Positions 1 to 9,664 of a stretch of 64,000 nt of DNA are shown piece after piece. This stretch comes from Cordylochernes scorpioides (lineage: Eukaryota; Arthropoda; Arachnida; Pseudoscorpiones; Chernetidae), in the NCBI GenBank assembly GCA_030710605.1, contig CP092868.1, forward strand, positions 26,913,050 to 26,977,049, given 5' to 3'. The first letter of the stretch is position 1. The number at the start of each line of letters is the position of its first letter. Both the position numbers and the translations under genes were made by a program. The notes below the pieces were generated by a model, which worked only from the letters and a program-made list of their open reading frames with translations, was not told where the DNA came from and ran no database searches.

Positions 1-590
1 ATCTAATATTGGCAAAATAAATCTTTTATTAAATCCAATATATGCCTTTTTATTATTTAATATAAGGTTAACCTCAAGACATCTACTGATCGATTGCCCA
101 GCATTTCAAGATTATAGAATGAAGAATGAACTAGTTGTTTGTAAACTTAACGATTTGATTTCCGATAAAAAATCATATTCAAAGTTCAATTCATTTTGTA
201 AATACATTCTAAACGTTATGCAAAATCTGGATCTCTAATGTTTTCATGCGTTGAATAAAGTAAATAACTTATGTAAATAAACTTTTCTCCTTGTTTGGCG
301 CAAGGATCTCTTGTGGGATATAGCGCTTTGGAAATAAAATAATTGTAATTGTAATCATATTTTTAACTCCTCAAAACATAGGCTTAACAATGAAAAAAGA
401 TTTCCGGAGATAAGTTTCGTTTTATTTCGAAACCATCTCAAGCTTTCGGACATCTCTGTTCTTCTACAGGAGAACATAAAAACTGATAAAACGCCGTTAG
501 ATACCAACTAATTATAAATATATACAACAAATGAAAACATAATGAGACGCGAGTGTTTCTTTTCACAAATAAATCAAACTTCTACTGTTC
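1..590. mobile_element. Penelope-type terminal sequence fragments
   Basis: Positions 1-60 match the right-hand inverted terminus seen at 30470-30525 (AATATTGGCAAAATAAAT and ATATATGCCTTTTTATTA). Positions 410-490 read on the minus strand as a CTGTAGAAG...CCGAAAGC block, the same layout as the pseudo-LTRs of the Penelope-like element at 45919-47097. No coding sequence is visible. The remaining bases are AT-rich and unassigned. Confidence 0.45.
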
Positions 591-631
591 TTAATGCGTT
601 TTAAAAATATTGGGAGAGCTTGGCTCATCAG

Positions 632-750
632 TGGTCTCACATGGTCTTTCCATAGCTCCCTCCTTCAATGTCTTCCTCTACTGAAGGTGGGCCACATGGT
701 CTCTCCGTATCTCCCTCCTTTAATGCCTTGGTCTTTCCATACTTCCTTTG
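632..750. repeat. 55-bp minisatellite, short array (about 2 units)
   Basis: This has the same 55-bp unit as the large array at 31185-32880 (GGTCTCTCCATATCTCCCTC core), but only about two degenerate units are present. On the minus strand the unit carries the end of a LINE open frame (WRDHVAHPQ, then a stop). Confidence 0.75.
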
Positions 751-785
751 CCACTCGTAGGTGTGTCGTCCAGTCCATTGTTTTA

Positions 786-855
786 GAACGCTTCACGATT
801 TTGCGTTTCATCCTTGCGCAGAGGCCATGCTAATATTCTCTGTATCGTTCCAATT
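786..855 (-). pseudogene. U6 snRNA retropseudogene, 3' part (copy A)
   Basis: The minus strand reads as the central and 3' parts of U6 snRNA: AATTGGAACGATACAGAGA, then TTAGCATGGCC, TGCGCAAGGATGA and TCGTGAAGCGTTC. The ACAGAGA splice-site-binding box is intact. The copy breaks at the CCAATT end; its 5' part lies about 890 bp away at 1749-1777, so a later insertion split it. Only one of the two flanking target-site copies (cattgtttta, 776-785) survives. It lacks the U6 terminal T-run. Confidence 0.85.
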
Positions 856-952
856 AAAATATACAAGTATCAGAGTTATCAACAATCAATAATTCTGTCA
901 CCGTTTGCTTTTGTGAATGGAATAAATACCCAAATATGGCCATTTCTTATAA

Positions 953-1024
953 GCATCGGTGGTTAAGTGGCGAGAATGCTCGCCTGCCACGCGGGCGGCC
1001 CGGGTTCGATTCCCGGCCGATGCA
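953..1024 (+). tRNA. tRNA-Gly (GCC)
   Basis: This is a 72-nt cloverleaf. The acceptor strands GCATCGG and CCGATGC pair fully, with discriminator A. The anticodon stem-loop is CTCGC-CTGCCAC-GCGGG with anticodon GCC, and the T arm is perfect with B box GGTTCGATTCC. The D-arm has one extra base relative to the usual 71-nt animal tRNA-Gly (GTGGCGAGAATG). A run of nine T follows at once and can terminate pol III. It sits inside a Helitron-related insertion, so it may be a mobile copy and not a standard locus. Functionality is plausible but not proven. Confidence 0.85.
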
Positions 1025-1033
1025 TTTTTTTTT
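1025..1033 (+). terminator. Pol III T-run terminator
   Basis: Nine consecutive T residues lie directly after the discriminator base of the tRNA-Gly gene, the standard RNA polymerase III stop signal. Confidence 0.7.
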
Positions 1034-1748
1034 ACAATTTTTAAAACTCATTTATATAATAATTATTAAAATATACAAGTATCAGAGTCATCAATTCTGT
1101 CATCGTTTGCTTTTGTGAATGGAATGCTTTTACGTAATATACGTAAAATACGTAACTAATATGACAGAAATTTTAGCAGTATGTATAGTAGAATCTGGAA
1201 AAACTTATATTGAATATTTCAGGTCTCTATCCCGAATATTCTTCGAGTTATTTGCAAATTTGAGTTGCAAATTTGCTCTTTCGCTCGCAAGCAGCGCCTC
1301 TAGCGGTGAAGATGGGAGGTAATATCAGCTGACCAAATGTACATGTAAAACGTGTTTTAACAGGACATAGAAAAAATATGGAAGAGATATTTGTCGCATT
1401 TTTAGCCAAGAAAAATTGAAATTGACAGGTTCTGGGCAAAAATAGTTGTTTTTTTAGTCAGAAAATGATTATGAAAATATTGCTGTATCATATTTGATTA
1501 TCAGATACAAAATTATATCCGGAAAAATTCCAAAAAGCAGAGACCACGGGTGAAGCCAGTTCATTTTTAGTATGCAGGAACAAAATTCTAACAGAAAAAC
1601 ATTCATTCGAGCAGAAGACACAAAGCCAGATCATCTCTTTATAAAAATAGCGCTTCTCAGACACAAAGTTTGGAGCGGGACGTTTCACAAGAATGACATC
1701 CACGGCGCCAATTTATAATTGTAACGAATAGTATTTGAATAAAAGCAT

Positions 1749-1777
1749 TTCAGTATATGTACCGCCGAACAAGCGTG
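1749..1777 (-). pseudogene. U6 snRNA retropseudogene, 5' part (copy A)
   Basis: The minus strand reads CACGCTTGTTCGGCGGTACATATACT, the 5' stem-loop and start of U6, displaced from its 3' part by the insertion at 856-1748. The uninterrupted equivalent is at 32935-33034. Confidence 0.7.
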
Positions 1778-1950
1778 ATCGTCTGTGTATACCTGTTGTC
1801 TCCTTCCCCTCGATCTCTTCCCCCGGAGCTTTCCTTCGAACACTGTCAGCAATGTGAAGTTTGATTCTCTGGCGAGTGTAACTGGATGCAGCAGACATCC
1901 TGACCTACTCTCGACAACTTCTAGACACAGATAAGCCGTCGTCACTCAGC
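1778..1950 (-). pseudogene. LINE reverse-transcriptase C-terminus fragment (copy A)
   Basis: The minus-strand translation carries GKLRGKRSRGRRQQ, the basic G-K-R-x-R-G-R block typical of the end of LINE reverse transcriptases, followed by Y-T-D-D. It is the paralogue of 33045-33213. Upstream frames are broken and no polymerase core is visible. It is a fossil; the clade cannot be set from this piece. Confidence 0.55.
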
Positions 1951-2068
1951 GCCGGTATCAGTTGTCACCCTGTCACATGTTCTAGTCGACCTTTCAGACC
2001 TGTCTCCCTAACTCTGGCCGTATACTTTACTTCTCAAGATTAGATCAAGGTCAGTTGTAATACGTTTA

Positions 2069-2464
2069 CATTCATGGACAAAAACTTAGGGAAGTAGAAA
2101 TTATTTAATATCGCTGGTCATCTGTTTTTTTTTTTAAAGGAGATTGAGACAATTTTGTTCACACTTGGTTATCACGTGTGTATTGTCAGAATCCCGATAT
2201 ACATGCTAAAAGGTACAACTTCCTTAAGTTTTTTTCACACTTAGTTATCTCGTATGTCTTCAATAAAGGTCACTGTAATATCTTTCAGAGTTATTGTCTG
2301 AATCCCGATATACATGCTGAAAGGTACAACTTCCTTAAGTTTTGTTCACACTTGGTTATCTCGTGTGTCTTCAATAAAGGTCACTGTAATATCTTTCAGA
2401 GTTATTGTCTGAATCCCGATATATATGCTAAAAGGTACAACTTCCTTAAGTTTTGTTCATGAGT
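2069..2464 (+). mobile_element. TIR element with 111-bp repeats (about 3 units)
   Basis: The left end CATTCATGGACAAAAACTTA and the right end (reverse complement of TTAAGTTTTGTTCATGAGT) form inverted termini. Inside are a T-rich spacer and about three 111-bp units (CTTCAATAAAGGTCACTGTA core). It is the paralogue of 33332-33945. The 94-residue frame across it is the 37-residue repeat translation, not a gene. Confidence 0.75.
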
Positions 2465-2695
2465 TTAATTCTTTTATATAACGACACTGTTTGCCTTTAT
2501 CTTGATAATTGAAACTTCTGCTCTCATTTACAATTAATTAATATTAATTAATAATCACAATACATACACTTGTATAAAGCACGCGTGAACTCGCCGGAAT
2601 CGAAAGGGAACAAACTTTTTGATCAATTGACGAAATGAGTTTTAAAGTCAAATTTAACCAAATATTTGTGAAACCAAGTGTTGATACTAAAGTAT

Positions 2696-2848
2696 ACTTA
2701 CATAGTAGGTGTACACCATAATAATCATTGTGGGTAGTAAGCGACTGCTTTTATTATAAGTACACCACATGTCAATACATCTAGAAAGCAGTTAAATATT
2801 TGCAGCTTACAAGTGTGATAGTACCTGGTTTGGTTACTTGAATTCACT
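2696..2848 (-). mobile_element. tRNA-derived SINE, body fragment
   Basis: This carries the SINE body in reverse (CATAATAATCATTGTGGG tail palindrome, then the GTACACCACATGT stretch). The tRNA-like head is absent. It abuts a complete plus-strand copy head to head. The start of this fragment is the empty site matching the Helitron junction at 34178/34579. Confidence 0.7.
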
Positions 2849-3161
2849 GGGAGGTTGAAGGATGGTCTAAACCGTTGGTTTTCGACCGCTACGACCCGGG
2901 CTCGATTCCCGCATTGGGCACTTTTTCTGATTTATAAAAAATGCTCCAATGGCCCCCGATTCTTGAAAAAGTCTAACCCCACCAGCGAATACAAGTAACC
3001 AAAACGGGTCTCTGGCACATTTGTAAGTGCAAAGTCGAACTGTTTTTCACATGTGCAGACATGTGGTGTACTTACAGTAAAAGCAGTCGCCTACTTCTAC
3101 CCACCATGAGAATCATGGTCTGTACCAAGTGTACTAGGGATAAGCAAAAAAAAAAAAAAAA
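2849..3161 (+). mobile_element. tRNA-derived SINE, full length
   Basis: The tRNA-like head has an A-box-like GGATGGTCTAAACCG, an anticodon-arm-like GGTTTTCGACC and a B box (GGCTCGATTCC, one change). A body follows, then the palindromic tail CATGAGAATCATGG and an A-rich end after GATAAGC. At least six related plus-strand copies occur in the window. No protein is encoded. Confidence 0.75.
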
Positions 3162-3231
3162 TTGGGAGGTTGAGCTTTTAAATAAAGCTTACATGAGCTT
3201 TTACAGTGATTCCGCTTTTTCTTTATAATAA

Positions 3232-3312
3232 AAAAAAATGTTCAATACAGGATTCGAACCCGGGTCCTTTCTGTCGAAAGTAGACCATTTGTACCACTCG
3301 TCCACCGAAATA
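3232..3312 (-). mobile_element. tRNA-like module (SINE head)
   Basis: On the minus strand this reads TCGGTGGACGAGTGGTACAAA...GGGTTCGAATCCTG, with a perfect B box and an A-box-like GAGTGGTACAAATGG. The anticodon arm is not convincing. The paralogous module is at 35090-35165. Confidence 0.55.
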
Positions 3313-3379
3313 CCTATCTATACCTTCATATTTTCAATACTTGAGGTGGAATATATGATTATATCACACTGCAGTAAAT

Positions 3380-3794
3380 CAAAACGTGATATTTCTACCA
3401 ATAATTCTCTTTATTTGATATTTGACTGTTTTATACCATTCCACACATCATGTAATTTATTTCTTAAAACAACACAGAAACCATTTTTTTTCTAATTCTA
3501 TCCATTCTCAATAATTGAGTTAGAAAGCAATTACAACTACAGCGTAATTCAACTGATCATATTTCTCAATACATTTCTATATTTGAAATTCGTTTCTTTT
3601 TTATTTTTGACCATTCCACATATTTGGTGAATTATTTCTTTTAACCAAGAAGGGTAATTCTCTTCTAATTCTTAATAATTGAGTTTGAAAGCCAATATAA
3701 ACTACAGCGCAATTCAACAGATCATATTTATCAATACATTTTTCTATTTGAAATTCGTCTTTTTATTTTTGACCATTCCACATATTTGGTGAAT
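3380..3794. repeat. AT-rich tandem repeat, about 175-bp unit
   Basis: Repeated blocks carry GACCATTCCACATAT, TTCTTAATAATTGAGTT and AACTACAGCG. They match the longer array at 35200-36800. The array runs into the assembly gap. Confidence 0.65.
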
Positions 3795-3894
3795 NNNNNN
3801 NNNNNNNNNNNNNNNNNNNNNNNNNNNNNNNNNNNNNNNNNNNNNNNNNNNNNNNNNNNNNNNNNNNNNNNNNNNNNNNNNNNNNNNNNNNNNN
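3795..3894. other. Assembly gap (100 N)
   Basis: Exactly 100 N lie inside a tandem-repeat zone, so the true gap size is unknown. The open frame reported across it is meaningless. Confidence 1.
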
Positions 3895-3945
3895 CGTGCC
3901 GCCGTCCTCAACTTTATCCTGGCTCGGATTGTTCACCCGGGTACG

Positions 3946-4960
3946 TCGTTTACCTACACTCTATTTACCTACTCTATTTACATACCCTATCTACCCATCT
4001 ATTTACATACTTTATTTTCACGTTTATACCTATTTATCACTTCTTTAAACTTCACAATGTCTTTATAACTCTATAGTGAAAACACTTGTTGATTGCAAGC
4101 TTTACAAATCGTCACAATTTCTAATTTACCTATCTATTTACATACTTTATTTTCACGTTTATACCTATTTATCACTTCTTTAAACTTCACAATGTCTTTA
4201 TAACTCTATAGCGAAAACACTTGTTGATTGTAAACTTTAAAAATCGTCATTTTAAAATCATTTCTCCATTTATTTACAAACTTTATTTCACGTTTATACC
4301 TATTTATCACTTCTTCAAACTTCACAATGTCTTTATAACTCTATAGTGAAAAACTTGTTGATTGTAAACTTTAAAAATCGTCATTTTTAAATCATTTCTC
4401 CATTAATTTACAAACTTTATTTCACGTTTGTACCAATTTATCACTTCTTCAAACTTCACAATGTCTTTATAACTCTATAGTGAAAACACTTGTTAATTGT
4501 AAACTTTAAAAATCGTCATTTTTAAATCATTTCTCCATTAATTTACAAACTTTATTTTAACGTTTATACCTATTTATCACTTCTTTAAACTTCCCAATAT
4601 CTTCATAACTCTATGGTGAAAACACTTGTTGATTACAAACTTTAAAAATCGTCATTTTTTCTCCATTTTTTTTAATCCATTTATTTACATTATTTATTTC
4701 ACGTTTAAACCTATTTATCACTTCTTTAAACTTCCCAATATCTTCATAACTCGATAGTGAAATCACTTGTTGATTGCAAACTTTGCAAATCGTCAATTTC
4801 TATTTACCAATCTATTTACCTACTCTTTTTTCACGTTTGTACCAAGTTTTATCACTTCAAACTCTCTTTTTAATCTTTTAATAACTCGAAGCGAATAAAC
4901 ACTTGTTGATTGAAACTTTACCAATCGTCACAATTTCTCTATTTACTTATTTATTTACCT
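3946..4960. repeat. AT-rich tandem repeat, about 128-145-bp unit
   Basis: About seven degenerate units share CACTTGTTGATTG, CTTCACAATGTCTTTATAAC and TTTATACCTATTTATCACTT. Spacing between successive CACTTGTTGATTG blocks is about 127-150 bp. No gene is seen. Confidence 0.75.
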
Positions 4961-5180
4961 ATATTCATCTCGTCAATATATATATTATTTACATTTATAT
5001 TAATTTTATTTGTAAACTTTTCATTTCTTATTGTTATATAACTTTATTTATTTATTTATTTCAATATACAAAACGCGATATCCCGGCTAGGGATAATTGC
5101 GTCGATTTATATTTTTTAAACAGAAGCAGTTATAAACATATTATATAAAAAATAAATAAATAAGAGAAATATATAACTTA
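4961..5180. other. AT-rich spacer
   Basis: Low-complexity AT sequence with a single GC-richer patch (GATATCCCGGCTAGGG, about 5078). Nothing is recognised. Confidence 0.5.
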
Positions 5181-5860
5181 TATAACTTGTTGATTGAAAA
5201 CTTAAGACAAGATGTCTATTTATCGTTCAATTTACCTATTTACATATATTTACCTTCATTCTTCGTTGTCTATTTACATTGATACCTCTTTCATTCGTTA
5301 AATTTCCAATATTTTACAAAACGATATAGTTTTAAACTTGTTGAGAGATAGAAAACTTAAGACTAGATGTCTATTTATCGTTTAATTTACCTATTTACAT
5401 ATATTTACTTTCATTCTTCGTTGTCTATTTACATTGATACCTCTTTCATTCGTCAACTTTCCAATTTTATTTTACAAAACGATAAAGTTTTAAACCTGTT
5501 AAGAGATTGAAAACTTAAGACAAGATGTCTATTTATCGTTCAATTTCCCTATTTACATATATTTACCTCTATTCCTTGTAGTCTCTTTATATTAATACCT
5601 CTTTCATTCGTTAAATTTCCAATCTTATTTTACAAAACGATATACTGTAGTTTCAAACCTGTTGAGAGATTGAAAACTTTAGACAATGTGTCTATTTATC
5701 GCGTTTAATTTACCTATTTACATATATTTACTTTCATTCTTCGTTGTCTATTTACATTGATACCTCTTTCATTCGTTAAATTTCCAATCTTATTTTACAA
5801 AACGATATAGTTTTAAACATGTTGAGAGATTGCAAACTTTAAACAAGGTATCTAGTTGGA
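5181..5860. repeat. AT-rich tandem repeat, about 155-bp unit (4 units)
   Basis: Four units share GTCTATTTATCGTTCAATTT, GATACCTCTTTCATTCG and TTACAAAACGATA...GTTGAGAGATTG. Confidence 0.75.
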
Positions 5861-5946
5861 ATAATCTTGATTGTGATGGATTAATTTTTTTATCGAGATA
5901 GAGAGAGGAAATATGTTTTAATCTTATATATTTATTTATTAATATA

Positions 5947-6124
5947 CAGTTAAACCTGTCTATATCCCCCCCCTCTAAATAGCGCCTCCCTTTCTATAAC
6001 GCCCGATTTTAAATACGTAGTACGATGTGATTTACATTAAAAGTGACCTGTCTATAGCACCTCCTCTCTATAGCACTCTATTTTGGTGAGTCCCAAGAGG
6101 GGGCGCTATAGACAGGTTTAACTG
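5947..6124. mobile_element. pogo-like MITE, single copy
   Basis: The terminal inverted repeats are CAGTTAAACCTGTCTATA at the left and its complement TATAGACAGGTTTAACTG at the right. TA flanks both ends (5945-5946 and 6125-6126), as expected for a Tc1/mariner/pogo TA target duplication. At 178 bp with no coding capacity, it is the single-copy relative of the satellite at 11772-13609. Confidence 0.8.
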
Positions 6125-6126
6125 TA

Positions 6127-6467
6127 CTTTGTTTGCTATGTGAAACTTCACATATGAGTGATATAAGTGTCACATTTATCTATTTATTTACATAGTTGCA
6201 TTCTCACATATGTAAATATGACACCGATGGCTATACTTAAGCTACTTGAAGTATGTATACGACTGTAATTTGAAACAATGTGGTTTTTTATATTAAAAAC
6301 CACTTTTTAAAAAAGCTTTTTTTCAAGGTGAGAATACCAGGCTTCCAAGGGTAAATTTCTTTTAAAAAAATTAATTCAAATCTTTCGGAGACATGAATTA
6401 TGAATAATAATTATATCGTGTTTTCTTTTGGGCCCCACCAATGAAGACCTTGTATATATATATATTT
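6127..6467. other. Unassigned AT-rich sequence
   Basis: I see no gene or recognisable element, apart from a (TA)n tract near 6452-6463. Confidence 0.4.
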
Positions 6468-6662
6468 AAATAAAAAGGCATATATTGTGGATCAAAAAAT
6501 CATTTATTTTACCAATATTTCAGCTGGCTGAACGCCAACCTTTATCAAGGTGTTATAACACGTTTAAAATGTTATAACACCTTGATAAAGGTTGGCGTTC
6601 AGCCAGCTGAAATATTGGTAAAATAAATGATTTTTTGATCCAATATATGCTTTTTATTTAAA
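6468..6662. mobile_element. Foldback element with about 90-bp arms (Penelope-type termini)
   Basis: This is a near-perfect palindrome with an 8-10 bp centre. Each arm contains ATAAAAAGGCATATATT, CCAATATTTCAGCTGGCTGA and CCTTTATCAAGGTGTTATAA. The arm reads on one strand as TTGATAAAGGTTGGC...GCCAGCTGAAAT, resembling the hammerhead-like core in Penelope-like pseudo-LTRs. Related termini are at 1-60 and 30206-30513. Confidence 0.7.
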
Positions 6663-6690
6663 GATTTATCTATGGATTGCTCTATTTTCA

Positions 6691-6726
6691 AAAAAAAAAA
6701 AAATATATATATATATATATATGTAT
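6691..6726. repeat. A-run and (TA)n microsatellite
   Basis: A run of A followed by about 12 TA dinucleotides. Confidence 0.8.
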
Positions 6727-6771
6727 ATTTATCAATTATTTTATATATTTATTTACATATTTATCATTAAA

Positions 6772-7180
6772 AACAAAGTAGGCATATCCTGACCAGGAGC
6801 ACATGTGCTTTTCAGAAGGTAGAGCGCCATCTGGTGGAACAGAAATCAATTATTCATTGATTTAATCTGTTCCCTGATATTTGGCCAACCCAATTTCTTG
6901 ATAAATCAAGAAAAGCCATCCACGAACGCGTTTCGCGCTGTTGGCGCTCGTCAGCGTGGATTAGGCTGTACCACTGCGACCAAAAAATACTTTTTGGTCC
7001 CAGTGGCTTCCTGAAAAACCAAGAAATGGGTATTTAAGGTCAAACTTGCGTAAATACGCTTAACACATGAAAAAACAATAGAAAAAAATAATAATAAATG
7101 GGTCAGGTGTTGATATTAAAAACAAAGTAGGCATATCCTGACCAGGAGCACATGTACTTTTCAGAAGGCAGAGCGCAATG
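6772..7180. mobile_element. Foldback-family repeat (GCGCCATCT family)
   Basis: This shares AGCACATGTGCTTTTCAGAA, GCGCCATCTGGTGGAACAG, TTCTTGATAAATCAAGAAAA and TGTTGGCGCTCGTCAGCGTG with other copies at 10640-11070, 16441-17115, 28430-28620, 40240-40345 and 54815-55185. This copy has the left arm, the central portion and a second partial left arm near 7116-7168. It is non-coding; the transposon superfamily is not identified. Confidence 0.6.
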
Positions 7181-7189
7181 TCCACTATC

Positions 7190-7480
7190 TTGGGTGTGTG
7201 TTGTTACAATATATACTTATCTCTTCGTTCGGAGAGATTAATGGATTCGCCGAATGTTGTGGTCCATTTGGATGAGGAAAGCGAAGACTAGAACGCGGCT
7301 GATTCCACAATTTCAGTGATACGCTAACTTATGTACGGTGTGGCCACTGGACATATGTCGGACCTGGAGGCTGTTGTTGGGTTCTGTACTGCCTGGAGTA
7401 TAGGAGTTCCATCTATGCTTCCTTCCTGTGGTGAATCTGTATAAGACCGATGGGCTTTATAAAGCTGTATGTGTGTATAT
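7190..7480. repeat. Dispersed repeat (copy at 19470-19615)
   Basis: The GTCGGACCTGGAGGCTGTTG, CTGGAGTATAGGA and GGTGAATCTGTATAAGAC stretches recur near 19510-19600, and both copies end in TAAAGCTGTAT. It may be a retroelement 3' end; its polarity is uncertain. The 69-residue minus-strand frame across it is not recognised. Confidence 0.5.
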
Positions 7481-7486
7481 GTATAT

Positions 7487-7840
7487 ACTAGACGGGTGAC
7501 CTGGGCTTCGCCCCGGGATTGACCCGTGTGCATATCTACCCGAGTGATATATATTTAGATAAGATTTTTTTATAATTGTTTTTGTTATTAGCATTATCTA
7601 TTTGTTTGCATCAGCATAATTTAATCGTTGATAGAGGGCGCTGTTCGTGAGCTAAGTAGAATAATTTGAATATATAGTTTTAATAATTGATTTATATATT
7701 TTTTAAATAGCATATAGTCTTCCCCGTATTTTTTTACCTATGTATGGAAATTTTGGTTTGAATTAGTGAACTACTGCGAATTTGTATACCGGACATACAA
7801 ACAAACAAACATACAAACATTGATTTTTTATATATATAGA
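7487..7840 (-). mobile_element. Non-autonomous Helitron
   Basis: On the minus strand it starts TCTATATATATAAAAAATC and ends in a GC hairpin (CCCGGGGCGAAGCCCAGG) followed about 8 nt later by CTAGT. This is the Helitron layout: 5' TC, and a 3' hairpin then CTRRT. There is no coding capacity. The same family is at 50360-50741 and 55894-56254. It directly abuts the next Helitron. Confidence 0.75.
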
Positions 7841-8494
7841 CTAGCGGATGTGCCCGGCTTCGCACGGGTTTTACCCGAGTGAATGTTTGTCTAACGAACA
7901 TTTGTTAAAACAATTCTCTATAAACTTATAAAACGTACTCGGCTTCGCCCGGGGTTTTACCCGAGTAAAGGTTTGTCTAGCGAACATTTGTTAAAACAAT
8001 TCTCTAAAAACTTATTTTAAAAAAATAAGATATATTTTGATAATTTGAAACTCGTAAATTTGAATCTCTCGATAAAGTGAACATTTTTTCCCGGTCCCTG
8101 TGTGCCGTGTCATCCTGAATTTTGTCTTTCCTAATTTTCTACATTAGAAAATCATAGTTTTATCTAGTGAACATTTTTTCCCGTGTCACATTGCCGTGTC
8201 ACCCTGAGATGATCTTACTTTTGATAAATAATATTTAAGATAACAAACTTAGTGATAAGAAAACTTGTTATCATCGTCACAATGGGGGCGCTGCTTGCGA
8301 GTTAAATCTACAAATCTGCAAATAACTCTAAGGATATTCAAGATATTCATGAAATTATTTTTCAAAAACCTTCCCGGTGATATATCTAATAATATCCCAA
8401 AATTTCACGGCGATTGGATGTATGGTTTTTGAATCTTTAGAGTACAAACAAACAGACAGACAAACAGACAGACATTCAATTATATATATATAGA
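7841..8494 (-). mobile_element. Non-autonomous Helitron with duplicated 3' segment
   Basis: The minus-strand 3' end is GCACATCCGCTAGT after an imperfect GC hairpin. The 5' end is TCTATATATATATAATTG at 8494. The 3' terminal segment (about 7848-7925) is repeated imperfectly at about 7935-8010. A second copy of its 5' region lies beyond the adjoining minisatellite (9036-9275). Confidence 0.7.
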
Positions 8495-9035
8495 TTACTC
8501 TTCTTTGTTGGCTTTTTATCTTACATTCATTCTTCATTGTTGGCTTTTTATATTACATTTACTCTTCATTGTTGGCTTTTTATCTTACATTCACTCTTCA
8601 TTGTTGGCTTTTTATCTTACATTCATTCTTCATTGTTGGCTTTTTATATTACATTCACTCTTCATTGTTGGCTTTTTATCTTACATTCATTCTTCATTGT
8701 TGGCTTTTTATATTACATTCACTCTTCATTGTTGGCTTTTTATCTTACATTCACTCTGTTGGCTTTTTATATTACATTTACTCTTCATTGTTGGCTTTTT
8801 ATCTTACATTCACTCTTCATTGTTGGCTTTTTATATTATATTTACTCTTCATTGTTGGCTTTTTATCTTATATTCATTCTTCATTGTTGGCTTTTTATAT
8901 TACATTTACTATTCATTGTTGGCTTTTTATCTTACATTCACTCTTCATTGTTGGCTTTTTATCTTACATTCATTCTTCATTGTTGGCTTTTTATATTACA
9001 TTCACTCTTCATTGTTGGCTTTTTATATCATATAG
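8495..9035. repeat. 32-bp minisatellite (about 17 units)
   Basis: The unit is TTCATTGTTGGCTTTTTATC plus TTACATTCACTC with small variants. Because 32 is not a multiple of three and the unit lacks stops in the cyclic reading, all three plus-strand frames stay open for 159-176 codons. These are repeat artefacts: the predicted peptide is the same 32-residue cycle in each frame. Confidence 0.9.
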
Positions 9036-9275
9036 AAAATCATCTTAGTTCTTAGTGATAAGAAAACTTGTTAACATCGTCACAATGGGGGCGCTGCTTG
9101 CGAGTTAAATCTACAAATCTGCAAATAACTCTAAGGATATTAAAGATATTCATTAAATTATTTTTCAAAAACCTTCCCGGTAATATACCTAATAATATCC
9201 CAAAATTTCACGGCGATTGGATGTATGGTTTTTGAATCTATAGAGTACAAACAAACAGACATTCAATTTTATATA
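9036..9275 (-). mobile_element. Second copy of Helitron 5' region
   Basis: This nearly repeats about 8245-8494 (GTCACAATGGGGGCGCTGCT, then TTTCACGGCGATTGGATG), so the minisatellite is bracketed by two copies of the same Helitron segment. The outer TC end is degenerate. Confidence 0.65.
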
Positions 9276-9664
9276 TCTCGTATACACTTCTCTATCTTTT
9301 TTTCATTTTGCTTAAATAATAAAATTTTAGAAATTTTAAGTACCAATTATATATGCCCATTAAAGAGAGTTCATTCATAAAATAACTTCGCTTTTCCTTA
9401 TTTTGTTATTAATTTTAAAGGTTGGAATATATAACCTAAGCGAAAAAAATCATCCAATGTCTAATTGAAAAAAGGTTCTTTTTTTATTCTTTTGAAAAAG
9501 AAATTTAACTTTTTATTGGATTTATATGTAAATTAAGGGAGTTATTACTTTTCCAAAAAGAAAGAAAAAATTAATTCTTTTTAGCATATAAAAAAGCGAA
9601 ACTAAAAAGTAAATAACCTTAATTCATAGAAATATTAGTCTTTATTTAGAATTTATTCTATTTG
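9276..9664. other. Unassigned AT-rich sequence
   Basis: No gene or recognisable element is seen. Confidence 0.4.

Larger units (their letters stand above)
856..1748 (+). mobile_element. Helitron-related insertion carrying a tRNA-Gly
   Basis: This segment splits the U6 pseudogene (786-855 and 1749-1777). Its left part (repeated at 1066-1122) matches the flank of the tRNA-like gene at 51534-51602. Its right end (GGCGCCAATTTATAATTG, about 1702-1748) matches the 3' region of the CTAGT-ended Helitrons at 34178, 41533 and 61080, but the terminal hairpin and CTAGT are missing. The middle (1125-1690) is unassigned. The presence of the same stretches in three independent Helitrons supports the family assignment; the exact ends are inferred. 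Confidence 0.55.
1..3794. repeat. Segmental duplication SD1, copy A
   Basis: The same order of sequence blocks recurs in direct orientation at about 30460-35665: a Penelope-type terminus, a 55-bp minisatellite, a LINE/U6 fragment, a 111-bp array, an AT-rich spacer, a SINE pair, a tRNA-like module and an AT-rich tandem repeat. Copy A is shorter because its 55-bp array has only about two units. It lacks the Helitron present at 34178-34579, but it has its own insertion of about 890 bp at 856-1748. It is cut off by the window start and by the gap at 3795. Confidence 0.85.

Noticed and set aside
2849..2925. Functional tRNA-Glu gene
   Set aside because: The A-box and B-box regions are present and the loop could read TTC, but the acceptor and anticodon stems do not pair well and the sequence continues into a SINE body.
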